Shown: one piece after another, positions 52,204 to 62,608 of the stretch
Layout: the number at the start of each line of letters is the position of its first letter
How positions within the stretch are numbered: the stretch's first letter is position 1
Source: Eunapius fragilis
Taxonomy: Eukaryota > Porifera > Demospongiae > Spongillida > Spongillidae
Assembly: GCA_963681505.1 (NCBI GenBank)
Contig: OY811987.1
Coordinates: 5,781,014 to 5,845,013 of the forward strand
Reading direction: 5' to 3'
DNA: 64,000 nt
Translations under genes and position numbers: made by a program
Notes under the pieces: model-generated
What the model saw: the letters and a program-made list of their open reading frames with translations, nothing else
What the model was told of the DNA's origin: nothing
Databases searched by the model: none

Positions 52204-52914
52204 ATGCAACCTGGAGTGAAATACGAACCTATCGGCGCAGATGGGGACAAATACCCTCCCCTGTTTGAGAAAATGCGGCCATTTCTGTCCAGTTCTGTGA
52301 ACGTACGTTGTGAGGACATTCTGAACGGCCTGGGTGTCCTCATCCATGGATGCCTTACCGAGGCCGAGTGCAAATCGATCGTCACGCTTAGCGAGAACAC
52401 CGGCTACCAAGAGGCAAAGGATTTCTGTCACAAGTACCAAGACAGATGGAACGACCGTTTCATGACGGACGATCCGGAGCTAGCTGCCTTCCTGTGGCAG
52501 AGGGTAAAGCCGCACGTACCAGCTACGCTCACCTTTAGAGGACACCAGTGGGAAGTGGTCGATCTCAACTCGCGGTTTCGGTTTTGCCGGTATCGAGGCG
52601 AGGAGAAACACTACTTCGGCCCACACTGCGACGGAACTTTTCAGTTGGACGAGAACCAAATGAGTATTCTCACCTGCATGTTCTATTTGAACGATGCGTC
52701 CGAGTTCGAAGGCGGACTTACTAACTTCATCAATTTCCACAATCACAAGGACGTGTCATGCTCCCTAAAGCCGGAGGCGGGGCTATGCATCGCATTTGTC
52801 CAGGACGATATCAAAACGTACCACGAGGGCACCATGGTAACCAAGGGAAAGAAGTACATCATGAGGACGGACATTTTCTACCGCATGGTCAGCAAAAAGG
52901 CTGCAAAGAAGTGA
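52204..52914 (+). CDS. 2-oxoglutarate/Fe(II) dioxygenase (prolyl 4-hydroxylase-type), copy 1
   Basis: Single-exon gene, 236 residues. An HxD motif in GPHCDGTF, a distal histidine in TYHEGTMV and a basic residue in KGKKYIMRTDIFY supply the metal and 2-oxoglutarate ligands of the P4H-type fold. FEGGLTNFIN is the usual strand before the distal histidine. Substrate is unknown. I start it at the ATG at 52204, just after the MITE, because similarity to copy 2 begins there; a longer frame from upstream runs through MITE sequence. Confidence 0.8.
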   Translation: MQPGVKYEPIGADGDKYPPLFEKMRPFLSSSVNVRCEDILNGLGVLIHGCLTEAECKSIVTLSENTGYQEAKDFCHKYQDRWNDRFMTDDPELAAFLWQRVKPHVPATLTFRGHQWEVVDLNSRFRFCRYRGEEKHYFGPHCDGTFQLDENQMSILTCMFYLNDASEFEGGLTNFINFHNHKDVSCSLKPEAGLCIAFVQDDIKTYHEGTMVTKGKKYIMRTDIFYRMVSKKAAKK

Positions 52915-53181
52915 AAAAAGTAGCTACATTTTTATGTGTGTACGAGGGTGTTTTGTAACGACAGCTCGCCGTTGACGAGAAAAAAATTAGCGGTCTCATC
53001 CCATGACCTTCACCATCTTGTGCATATCGAAAGTCTGACATGCGTAATTTCCATCACATTCTATAAAATGTGGCGCTGTCTATACGGCTGGAGTGCACCG
53101 ATCTAAAATTGGTAACATATGACATCATTAGGTGCTTTAAAGACCACACACAAACACAATAAAACATTTTATTCTGATAAT

Positions 53182-53904
53182 ATGCAGCAGCGTCAGCCAG
53201 GAGTGAAATACGAGCCCGTTGATGCAGATGGGGACAAATACCCTCCCCTGTTTGAGAAAATGCGGCCATTTCTGTCCAGTTCTGTGAACGTACGTTGTGA
53301 GGACATTCTGAACGGCCTGGGTGTCCTCATCCATGGATGCCTTACCGAGGCCGAGTGCAAATCGATCGTCACGCTTAGCGAGAACACCGGCTACCAAGAG
53401 GCAAAGGATTTCTGTCACAAGTACCGAGACAGATGGAACGACCGCTTCATGACGGACGATCCGGAGCTAGCTGCCTTCCTGTGGCAGAGGGTAGAGCCGC
53501 ACGTACCAGCTACGCTCACCTTTAGAGGACACCAGTGGGAAGTGGTCGACCTCAACTCACGGTTTCGGTTTTGCCGGTATCGAGGCGGAGAGGAGCACTA
53601 CTTTGGGCCACATTGCGACGGAACTTTTCATGTTGACGAGAACGAGATTAGTATCCTCACCTGCATGTTCTATTTGAACGATGCGTCCGAATTCGAAGGC
53701 GGACTTACTAACTTCATCAATTTCCACAATCACAAGGACGTGTTATACTCCCTAAAGCCGGAGGCGGGGCTATGCATCGCATTTGTCCAGGACGATATCA
53801 AAACGTACCACGAGGGCACCATGGTAACCAAGGGAAAGAAGTACATCATGAGGACGGACATTTTCTACCGCAAAAGCAGTGAAAAAAAAAATGCACATGA
53901 TTGA
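53182..53904 (+). CDS. 2-oxoglutarate/Fe(II) dioxygenase (prolyl 4-hydroxylase-type), copy 2
   Basis: Tandem duplicate of the gene at 52204, single exon, 240 residues. Most positions are identical at the DNA level from the GVKYEP start to the KKYIMRTDIFYR end. Differences are few (for example GGEEHYF against GEEKHYF, and FHVDENEIS against FQLDENQMS), and the last residues diverge. The same HxD and distal histidine are kept, so both copies should be active. The ATG at 53182 is preferred; an in-frame ATG at 53119 would add 21 residues. Confidence 0.8.
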   Translation: MQQRQPGVKYEPVDADGDKYPPLFEKMRPFLSSSVNVRCEDILNGLGVLIHGCLTEAECKSIVTLSENTGYQEAKDFCHKYRDRWNDRFMTDDPELAAFLWQRVEPHVPATLTFRGHQWEVVDLNSRFRFCRYRGGEEHYFGPHCDGTFHVDENEISILTCMFYLNDASEFEGGLTNFINFHNHKDVLYSLKPEAGLCIAFVQDDIKTYHEGTMVTKGKKYIMRTDIFYRKSSEKKNAHD

Positions 53905-54564
53905 TGAGGTGGCTGGAGGCACTTCAAGTTTAGGTGTATAGCTCTATGTCTTGTCATGCATGTACGCGCATACATTTTACTTGTGTGTCATCATTTTTTG
54001 TTCAATTACAATTTTTAAAATTATTATTTTTCAAATAACAAAACTGAGATGTGTATGTGCAAACAATGGTCGTGGCTGAATGTTCAGCCATCTTCACCTC
54101 TAAAAATATTTAGTGAAACATCAAAGCTGTGTTGATAGATACATACCTCTCAGTAGAAAGGGTTCCTCATTGAACAGCAGCTTATTATGATCTTCTGAAA
54201 GATGTGTGTTCTTGGGTCCACCAGATAGGTTAGCCATCCATCAGGTTGGTTAGTACTTGCAACTTTCGTCAGTTGGATCTATTTTGTGGGTTTATAACCC
54301 CCCGGGCTTTCGAATTATCTTTCACCGTAGTAATAATATAATATAAAATAGCATGATAATACTCCTCCGAACAATCACAAGGTGATTTTAAAAAGTACAG
54401 TAGTCTGAATGGGTGGGTGGGTGCCTATGTATAAATGTGTCTGTGTGTGCAGTAAAATCAATGTTTGTATGTGTATGTATAATCTGTTGTATTTCTTGTA
54501 TGTTGTGTATGTATGCAGTATTTTTTTTTTCATTGAATATTCCAGAGCACTAGTTTCAATAAAA

Positions 54565-54718
54565 GAGTGGACTCCCTACACCTGGTCACTCTGTAGAGTA
54601 ACTACACTAGACGGAATAAAACAAAAGAGTGGACCCTACACCTGGTCACTTTGTAGAGTAACTACACTAGACTGAATAAAACAAGAGTGGACCCCTACAC
54701 CTGGTCACTTTGTAGTAA
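54565..54718. repeat. Three direct copies of a 60-bp unit
   Basis: Each copy contains AGAGTGGACCCTACACCTGG and a TAACTACACTAGACTGAATA stretch. It lies between genes. Confidence 0.85.
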
Positions 54719-54970
54719 CCCCTGGGCGTAGGGCGTATACAGCAATTTCTCCTCTCTGTTTGGTAGGTGGCGTTAAGAGCTGTCACGAGGGCTCGTTCAA
54801 CTTCGGTATCATTTATGCGAATGCCTAAGCAGCAGTCTCGCACAACAGGAACCGGCCTTACGTACATGCTGTTAAACATGTACCACTCTCCGCGAGCTTG
54901 GTCTTGGGGAGGAGACCCCAAGCCACTGAAACACCATACCTCGACCATAAGGTCTTGCCAATACTCACTA
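54667..54970 (-). CDS. Unrecognised exon-like open frame
   Basis: About 100 codons opening after an acceptor-like GAATAG near 54972, with balanced composition (ELRRASEYWQDLMVEVWC, MYVRPVPVVRDCCLGI, TEVERALVTALNATY) and several cysteines. It does not look like repeat translation. No start codon exon or family was identified; it may be part of a split or decayed gene. The flanks 53930-54560 and 54975-55140 show nothing further. Confidence 0.3.
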
Positions 54971-55142
54971 GCCCTGCGTAATTCTATTCACGAATGGAAC
55001 TATTTATACCTATCAGGCAACGAAACATAGCGGTTGTGGGTTTCTACCTTAATGAATCGATAGAACCCTGATAATGACACATGGCTGAACGTTGGTCCCG
55101 AATGTGAGGCTGACTATATGTATGGATGGACGTGGCTGAACA

Positions 55143-55225
55143 CAGCTTTACATGCGTGTTGTGGTGTACGTTGTGCTCTTGAAGTTCACGAGCTGGAGAG
55201 GGACGTATGGGAATTTTAATCATCG
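55143..55225 (+). pseudogene. COA8 fragment
   Basis: A short stretch resembles the COA8 region at 49280-49375: a GTACGTTGTGC-type start, then a frame reading VHELERDVWEF, followed directly by a stop. It is an isolated, truncated duplicate about 6 kb from the intact gene. Confidence 0.6.
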
Positions 55226-55319
55226 TAACTCAAAGAGAGTATCACAACGGTTTGTTCTCCACAAGGTGTAAAAGAGTTCTTGCTAAGTCATGGAGCATAC
55301 AGACATATGATGATAATCT

Positions 55320-55665
55320 TTGCCAGAGCTGAAGGTTCAGGATGTTTCAAGTTATCAAACCTTCATACACATGGATGCAGTGACGTTTGAAGAATTGCTT
55401 GGTACAGTGGCTCCTTTGATAACTCGCAAGGATACAAAAGTCCACCAGTCTATTCATCCTGGAGAAAGACTACAGTTTTTGGCTGGGACAGGTTTGGCAA
55501 ACCATGCATATTCGTATATTGCCTACATGCATGTTGTATAATCCTACTTAATCATCATGCTTCAAAGGTGAACCCCACAAAAGTTTGAAGTCCGTCTGTA
55601 GAATTGCTGCTCAGGCTATTGAAACATTATGTCACAGCTGAAGTTTTGCAGCCATATGTACAGAT
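55320..55665 (+). pseudogene. PIF/Harbinger transposase fragment
   Basis: The frame at 55323-55480 reads FIHMDAVTFEELLGTVAPLI, then KDTKVHQSIHPGERLQFLAG. This matches the N-terminal part of HARBI1-like transposases (F-R-M-x-x-x-T-F-x-x-L, then I-x-P-x-E-R-L-x-x-x-L-x-x-L-A-T-G). It is then disrupted, with a later frame reading RIAAQAIETLC. The catalytic DDE part is missing, so it is dead. Confidence 0.65.
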
Positions 55666-56274
55666 ACATGCATGTATACTCACAGATATGTACACAGTTG
55701 TTAATGTTGAATCAGCCTTTCCCAGTAAGGCCTATTGCTGCATGAAGGAGCCATATACATATAGCCTGTTGTGATGGAGCCTCCCTTATGATATTTAATT
55801 TTAACAAACAAAAATAAACCGCACACATCATCAACAGAAGGGGGACTTGGTGGCCAAGTAGTGACATTGGATAGCTAGGAGGAGAGGAGATGTCAAGTCC
55901 AGCCGCCAGTAGATATGTGTAGATGGGCAAACTGGGGTGGCCTCCTGTAACCCACTTTCATGCTGTGGCTTTCTTCCTCCTTGTGATTGCCTTTTGGTTG
56001 CTACATTACTTATTTTGTATTGGTTGGCCGCTTGGTAGAATTTACTGGGGGTACGAGTATTTTGTATGATTGCACCTAAACTGATTGTCATCAAAATCCT
56101 CAGTGTGCACTCCACTGTAATTGCCTCTTCGTCCACATTGATCTGTGTGAGAAAGGTATGCTGTACATGCTAGGTCTGTAGACTCACTTACAATCAATAC
56201 ATACAGGTACCAACAGTTGTGGAATGGGTTTGTGTGTCCGAGCTTTTCAAGGGAACAAAGCCATACCTCTTCTG

Positions 56275-56418
56275 TACATAGCCCTAAACATAGCCCCACC
56301 TCTTCTGTACATAGCCCCACCTCTTCTGTTCATAGCCCCACCTCTTCTGTTCATAGCCCCACCTCTTCTGTTCATAGCCCCACCTCTTCTGTTCATAGCC
56401 CCACCTCTTCTGTACATA
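56275..56418. repeat. 21-bp minisatellite (CCCCACCTCTTCTGTTCATAG)
   Basis: About six copies. Bases 55670-56270 and 56420-56585 hold no supported gene. Confidence 0.88.
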
Positions 56419-56590
56419 CATGTAGTTATAACTGTTATTAATAATGTGTAAAACACTGGAGATAGACATCTATGCATCACTACAAATAAACAGTATCTAT
56501 GACTTTGAAATTAAAAATAACTAAGTTACATTTTAGCTTTTACAAATGAGATAACTTGAATGTCATTCAACGACTGCAAACTTTAGATGT

Positions 56591-59500
56591 TCAAAGCTGC
56601 TTATTCACACGCTCACGAGCATGACCAAGGTGGATCTGGTTAGCATCCATTTTGTTTCCAAGCCGATCTATTTGATTGTTCTGTCGGTCCAGCTCCGAGC
56701 CCATTTCAGTGGCAATACCTTTGAGATTTGTCAGTACATCAGAGACAGCGCTGCAACAGTCGACACACCATATTCTAAATAAAGTGCTCCATACAATTAA
56801 TCCCTCACCCCAATGCAGACACGATAAAACCATACAACATCAAAGTAGAAGTCAGGAGTTTTTGTTGCTTGTTTTGTGATGTTGATAGGGTATGTTCAGG
56901 TAATTTCACCATCCACACTTTTAATAGCACATAAAGACTGAAATAATTTGTTTGAATCTTTCTGTAAAAGGTTAAAACAGTCCTCACAGGCTCTTTTATT
57001 AGAAGAATATACATGTTCTACGCAAGTGACTTTGCTCTTTATTAGACTTAGGTTGCGTGAAGCAAATGTTTTGATAAAGCGCTTGGCTGAAAAAAATACC
57101 CTGCTAAGTGGGAGAGTCCTTGAGCGAAGTGATGGGCTGGGTTCGAGCCAGAATGGCTTTTGCTATTCTAAGAGCAACCAATTTATGCCCTACAAGGCAG
57201 CAGGAAAAAATGGAGGTCTGGGACTGATGGTGATGCCTTTAGTGAGGAATAAATTTTCTGGCATGCATGAAGTGTTTGTATATAAAATATATTTTCTTAT
57301 ATGGTGTGTGTATTTAGTCTGCATGTACTTGTAGGATTTTTGTCTCATTTTTCTTTTCCCAAAACCTTGTTCCCTTCCTTTTTACACCACCTTTGTCTCC
57401 AATTCCTATATCCCACCAACTTTCTCATTAGAGAATGTTTTTCTTTACTTGTTTCCTCTATTTACTCTACTGGTTAGAGAGTATAAACAGGGGTGTGCGG
57501 TTCACGAACACATGGGTCACTATTTAATGTACCCTATGGCAATGGTAGTTGATACTATTTTTGCAATTATTCCGGGGGGGGGGGGGCAACAAACACCCAC
57601 CAAGCCTTACATCAACGACATATTTAGTGAGGAGCATGTCAAGCATGTCATAGCTGTCATAGCCAACTCTGATATATAAATAACATGGTTAAAGCACACT
57701 AACACCCCCCAGATAGCCCACATAGCCATGTATGTGAAGTTGCACACACACAGAAATTGAAAGCAGTTGAAAACACAAAAATCACTTTTTAGTTCTTATA
57801 AATGCGACTGCAAACCATCAACACACTTTTACACACACAATGACACTATTATTATTATTATAATTATACAGAAGAGTTACATAATGTAGCTATCATTGGA
57901 AGTGCATCCTTTAGCTGCTCAAAGCTGCTTGTTCACACGCTGGCGAGCACGTTCAAGATGGACCTGGTTGGCACCCATTTTATTGTCAAGCCGATCTATC
58001 TGGTTGTTCTGTCGGTCCAGCTCCGAGCCCATCTCAGTGGCAATACCTTTGAGGTTTGTCAGTACATCAGAGACAGCCCTGTAATAGGCAACACACAATA
58101 TTCTAAATAAAGTGCTCCAATATTGATCCCTTCACTCTAATGCAGACTTGAACAAATCCATCAAAGCCATGGTTTATTTACTGATAAGTTCAGAGTTAAA
58201 ATCACCACTTGTGGGATGGTGTTATCACCGCTGTGCACTGGTATTAATCACCACTGTGTAGCAGCAGTCATTGAACTGTCAAGTGGGTATATTCTTACCC
58301 AGTTACACCTGCAGCATTCAAGACATCACACCTCCACTTCATCAGTCTCATTCCCTAACCCCGATACATGCGATGAGCGTGCTTATACATTATGTGATAA
58401 GCACTGCGTCACATTGGTCTGGGGACGAGACTTTCTCGCTTCGTAGCAATCTGCAGCTACCAAGGATGAATGCACCCTGGTGCAGTTGGCCCCCTCCCCC
58501 TTCATCATAATGCACCCTGGTACAGTTGGGCCCCTCCCCCCTTCATCATAATGCACCCTGGTGCAGTTGGGCCCCTCCCCCTTCATCATAATGCACCCTG
58601 GTACAGTTGGTCCCTCCCCCTTCATCATAATGCACCCTGGTGCAGTTGGGCCCCTCCCCCTTCATCATAATGCATCCTGGTGCAGTTGGGCCCCTCCCCC
58701 TTCACCATAATGCACTCTGGTGCAGTTGGTACCCTCCCCCTTCATCATAACTGGCATAACCTCCATCATGTCCCACCTGGTACTGCCCTCTAGGGTAGAT
58801 AGCTCCCCCCATTGACTGGTACTGCCCCCTAGGGTAGATAGCTCCCCCCATTGACTTGTTCATCTGGCTGGGCCCCATATCACCACAAATAGGATGTTTA
58901 TCTGCTGTGCTAATTGGAATTTGAGGGACCTTACCTTATCAAATGGGTGTGTGTGTGTGGGTGTGTGTGTGTGTGGGGAGTCAATGGGCAGAGACACCTA
59001 CCCTGGGCAGTCAATGGAAGACATAGCCTTACCACAATAGGCCTTGTCATACACAAGGTCAATGTTGTGTGAAAGGTGTTGTGTGTATGTGCGATGTGTA
59101 CGTTGTACGTGTGATATTTACTTGTGTTGGGAAAAAAACACAAACAACACAAGAGGCATGTGCGACTGGGTGCGCTTACTGTAGGTTATCTTCCATCTCG
59201 TCTTCCCTCGCATCGTTGGTCACCTTGTTGATGATGGGGCCATCTGGACGTCTGCTTCCGCCGCCGCTACCGCCGCTGCTGGTCGGTTGGTTCAACATTG
59301 CGTCCTCCTCGGCCCTCGCCTTCTTTCCGTATCCCTTCTTGTACGTCTTGGTACTCGTCCCGGTGGAATGGAAGCAACCGCACGAGATGCAGCCACAGCA
59401 ACACTTCTCTAGCTCGTTGAGATGCTTGTCTGTCTGTTTCAAGTCCACGTTCATCTCATCCAAACGACGTTCAGCATTGTCAAGTTTCTCTCCTTGTTCG

Positions 59501-59631
59501 TTCAAGGCTACAAGCGTATCGACTCCAATCTGGTTCGTTTCCTCCGCTACTCCTCTTATTCTGCGAGTAGCTGCCAACGTTTCGTTGGTTACGAAGTCGA
59601 TCCTTTGGTCCAACCCTGCTGGTGTATCCAT
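56591..59631 (-). CDS. SNAP-25-like Qbc-SNARE, copy B, with two candidate last exons
   Basis: Exon 1 (59180-59631) encodes the Qb helix (ALNEQGEKLDNAERRLDEM), a cysteine cluster CCCGCISCGC and a Gly/Ser-rich linker, up to VTNDAREDEMEDNL. Two downstream exons each have an acceptor in the right phase, an intact Qc SNARE helix and the same VNKQL stop: 57919-58078 (IDRLDNKMGANQVHLERARQ) and 56591-56750 (IDRLGNKMDANQIHLGHARE). Splicing to either gives a full protein of about 204 residues. They could be alternative terminal exons, or one could be left from a partial gene duplication. The region 56760-57910 between them has no other supported gene. The start is 68 bp from the divergent SDE2 start. 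Confidence 0.88.
58465..58750. repeat. About 36-bp minisatellite in SNAP-25-like B intron
   Basis: Eight copies of CATAATGCACCCTGGTGCAG with CCCCTCCCCCTT in the intron 58079-59179. A shorter duplication with GGGTAGATAGCTCCCCCCAT follows at about 58790-58855. Confidence 0.88.
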
Positions 59632-59699
59632 CCTCCCTTAGCCTTAGTTGGTTACACCCCAAGAATCACGTGAAACGTTACGTCACACACAATAAGGAA

Positions 59700-61501
59700 A
59701 TGCCGCGCAATATTCTGGTGGTAGGTGTCAAAGAGAAGTGCTTAAACTTTGTTGTTGAAGGCAAGCTTTCCATCTTCACATTGAAAGAGACGATACGGAC
59801 TCGCGAGGTATTTATGTCTCATGTCAGAACATAGTTTTTACGTCGCACTTTGCTCAAACGTTAGGGCGTACCGAGCGACACTTACTTCCTAGTTCAAAAT
59901 GGGTCACCAGTTGAAGACTCCTACGAACTTCAGGATGCGGGAGACTTTAGTACTACTATCATTAGGGCTTACCCTATCATCAAAGGAGGCAAAGGAGGTC
60001 TGTGTTTCATTCCATGGGTCCATCTCACTCTTACCACACTCATCCCCCTTCATTCCATAATAAGGTTTCGGGTCCCTCATCCGAGCCATGGGGATGCAGA
60101 TTAACAAGAGCACAAATAAGAATGCGTGTCGTGATCTGAGTGGGAGGAGAGTCCGTGATGTAAAAGCTGAAAAAGAGTGAGGCCTTGCTTGTATGGGGTA
60201 TGTGTGTGCTTCTTGCCTGTTATGTGCACACTTGCTCTGGTAGTATTGCTGAGTGGATAAAGAAGGAGCCAGAGAGACGAAAGCAGAAGACGGAGGAGAA
60301 GCGCAAGAGGCTGGAAAGGAGGAGGGCAGAACCAAAGCATTACTTCAGTGATCCCAAGTACATGGAACAGATACAATCCACATCAGAAGAAATCCAGGAG
60401 GCACTGAAGCAAGGCATGGAGGTAGCTACATCCAGCAAGGCAGGGAAGAGAAAGAATATGGAATCAGACCCTGAAGGCTCGAGCAAGAAAACCAAACTAT
60501 GGTGGGCGGCATACCTACACACACCCTTTTCCTCCAAACATGCATGCACTCCCATCCTCCCCCTCCCCCCTTGGTTCCAATCTATTCTTCCATCTTTTTG
60601 CCCCTCCCTGCACCCTCCCATCTCCTCTTCCACTCTCCCACTGGCACTTTCACTACCACCTTCCCCTCCACCCACCCTCCTGCCTTCTGTCTGCCCTTCC
60701 AATGATCCACCCTTTGTCTCGACAGGCCCGGAATGGAAGGGCTTACTTCTGACGAAGACTCTGATGCATCTAGTAGCAGACACATGCAGGAGCACAATGC
60801 TGATGGTGATATTTCATCGGAAGATGATGATAGTGTGACGGGTGATGGTGATGTTGCATCAGGTGGTGGTGTGACAGGTGATGGTGACGTTGCATCAGGT
60901 GGTGGTGTGACAGGTGATGGTGACGTTGCATCAGGTGGTGATGTTGCATCAGGTGGTGGTGACGTTGCATCAGGTGGTGGTGACGTTGCATCAGGTGGTA
61001 GCAGTGAGCATTCTTACCACAACGGGACTGCAGGGAGTGCCCACACTGCTGTCACTAAAGAAACTACTACTGTTGCTGCGGTAGATGCCACAAGTTTGCA
61101 GGAGGGACATACCACCACCACCACCACCTGCTCTGCTGCTCCGGATGGACCTGTCACTACTAGTGCAAGCTCATCTTCCAGGGGAACTCGCAGTACCTCA
61201 TCAACCACTGCAGCATCCAAAGATCAGATTGTCGAGGTGCTTCTATTAGAATATAAGACCTATGTAGCTCTTTTTAATCATTGTTTTTTCTTTCCAGGCT
61301 GTATGTCTGGACAACTATTCAAGTGTGGAAGAGCTTGAAGCTGCTGGAGCTGAGAGACTGAAGGTGACTTTACAGGCTATGGGTCTGAAGTGTGGAGGAA
61401 CAGTTAAAGAACGTGCTGAGAGGCTCTTGTCAACGAAGGGGAAGACACTGGACCAACTTGATCGTGCTCTGTTTGCCAAGCCAACAAAACAGAAGAAGTG
61501 A
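59700..61501 (+). CDS. SDE2: SDE2-like ubiquitin-fold replication stress/splicing factor
   Basis: Exons: 59700-59807, 59865-59997, 60065-60176, 60244-60501, 60726-61236, 61298-61501 (about 441 residues). The ubiquitin-like N-terminus ends in IIKGGKGG followed by FGSLIRAMG. This is the conserved GG~KGG processing site of SDE2, where the UBL is cut off. [16 protein letters not shown] and [12 protein letters not shown] then EPKHYF match the SDE2 central domain. A low-complexity acidic region with [12 protein letters not shown] repeats follows. The end ([35 protein letters not shown]) is the SAP domain. Human SDE2 regulates PCNA ubiquitination and aids pre-mRNA splicing. One exon junction cuts through the GG/KGG region. 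Confidence 0.9.
60838..61000. repeat. Coding minisatellite in SDE2
   Basis: Six to seven copies of GGTGACGTTGCATCAGGTGG-type units, in frame, encode DGDVASGGG repeats. Confidence 0.85.
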
Positions 61502-61678
61502 ACCATGCACTAAACACGCCTCACATCTCATCACTCTTCTCACTTGTGTGTGTGTCTGCTTCACTTTCAATTTAACACAAGGATGTCATTTTGTGTCAAC
61601 AGAATACACAGGGTCATATGATAACATAACACAACAACTCAATACAAGACACACACTGCTGTTAGTTACAGTAGTGTT

Positions 61679-62498
61679 TTAAGTTAGTGACGAGTTCAAG
61701 AAGTCTAGCAGTTGCTTTCTGTTCTTTTCACGCTGTTTAATAGATTAATGGTTTGAGTTTGTGGTTACCTGTGACCAGCCACTTACCTCCTTGTCCTTGC
61801 TTGTCTTCTTAACCTTCATCTTAATCACCTTACCAGTCACAGCACTCCTCACAGCCTCTCGCTCCTTCATGTACTATGAACAGAACACATGAAAATGTGG
61901 TAAACAGACCTAAACCCAATACTACTAACTTTGGAGAGTCTAACAGGACCTTCCTCTTCAGTCTGCTTGGATTTCTCCTTGAATTTATCCTTTTTCTTGT
62001 GGTCCTTCTGAAGTTAACTCCCCAGAAGATATGGTACAAACAAACAGAGGCACCCCTCCAAAGATGTAGAGATTTTTTTGGGGTGGAATAAAATACTGCA
62101 ATGCAATGACAATAGAAAGCCTCGTACCTTGTGTTTCTTCTTATGCTTATGGCCTTTGTCGTGTTTATCGTCTTTATGCTTAGTTTTTCGCTCTGGTGGG
62201 ATTTTACTGAGGTTTTGAAAATGAATGGGCTAGTTAATCAAACCTACTGTCACTGTCACTACTGCTTGATGACGACAAGTCCGATGTTTCTGACGTACTC
62301 TGTATTTCAGGAGAACGACTACGGCTGTGTTTACGCTTCCTGTGTCTAGTCTCACGACTATCGGAATTCTGTGAAGAAGGGCGAACCATCCCCCTGCTTT
62401 CGTATTGGTAACCTAATCCGAAGCACCTGTTAAAACCTCTCCGCGCTTTAATCTTACTTACGTTTCGTACTCTCGGTACCCTCTTCTGTATCAGCCAT
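61679..62498 (-). CDS. Lysine/serine-rich nuclear-type protein, family not named
   Basis: Six exons in phase (62462-62498, 62244-62412, 62128-62206, 61930-62007, 61787-61873, 61679-61732), 167 residues. The order is MADTEEGTESTK, an RS-like stretch (HRKRKHSRSRS), a serine run, lysine/histidine-rich HKHKKKHK, then a conserved-looking end: EEEGPVRLSK, VTGKVIKMKVKKTSKDKE and NRKQLLDFLNSS. The basic composition suggests a nuclear, RNA-linked role (inference). The start lies about 110 bp from the divergent kinase gene. Confidence 0.7.
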
Positions 62499-62608
62499 TT
62501 TGTGATGAGTAATTCCGCGCATGCGTTCATCTTATGGCGGTAAATTTGGGCGGGTAATGCACGGTAATAATATAAAGCGCAGATTGTTTTTGATAATAGG
62601 TGGACCTG

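Noticed and set aside
57449-57679. 76-codon open frame
   Set aside because: No recognisable motif and no splice context; treated as chance between the two SNAP-25-like terminal exons.
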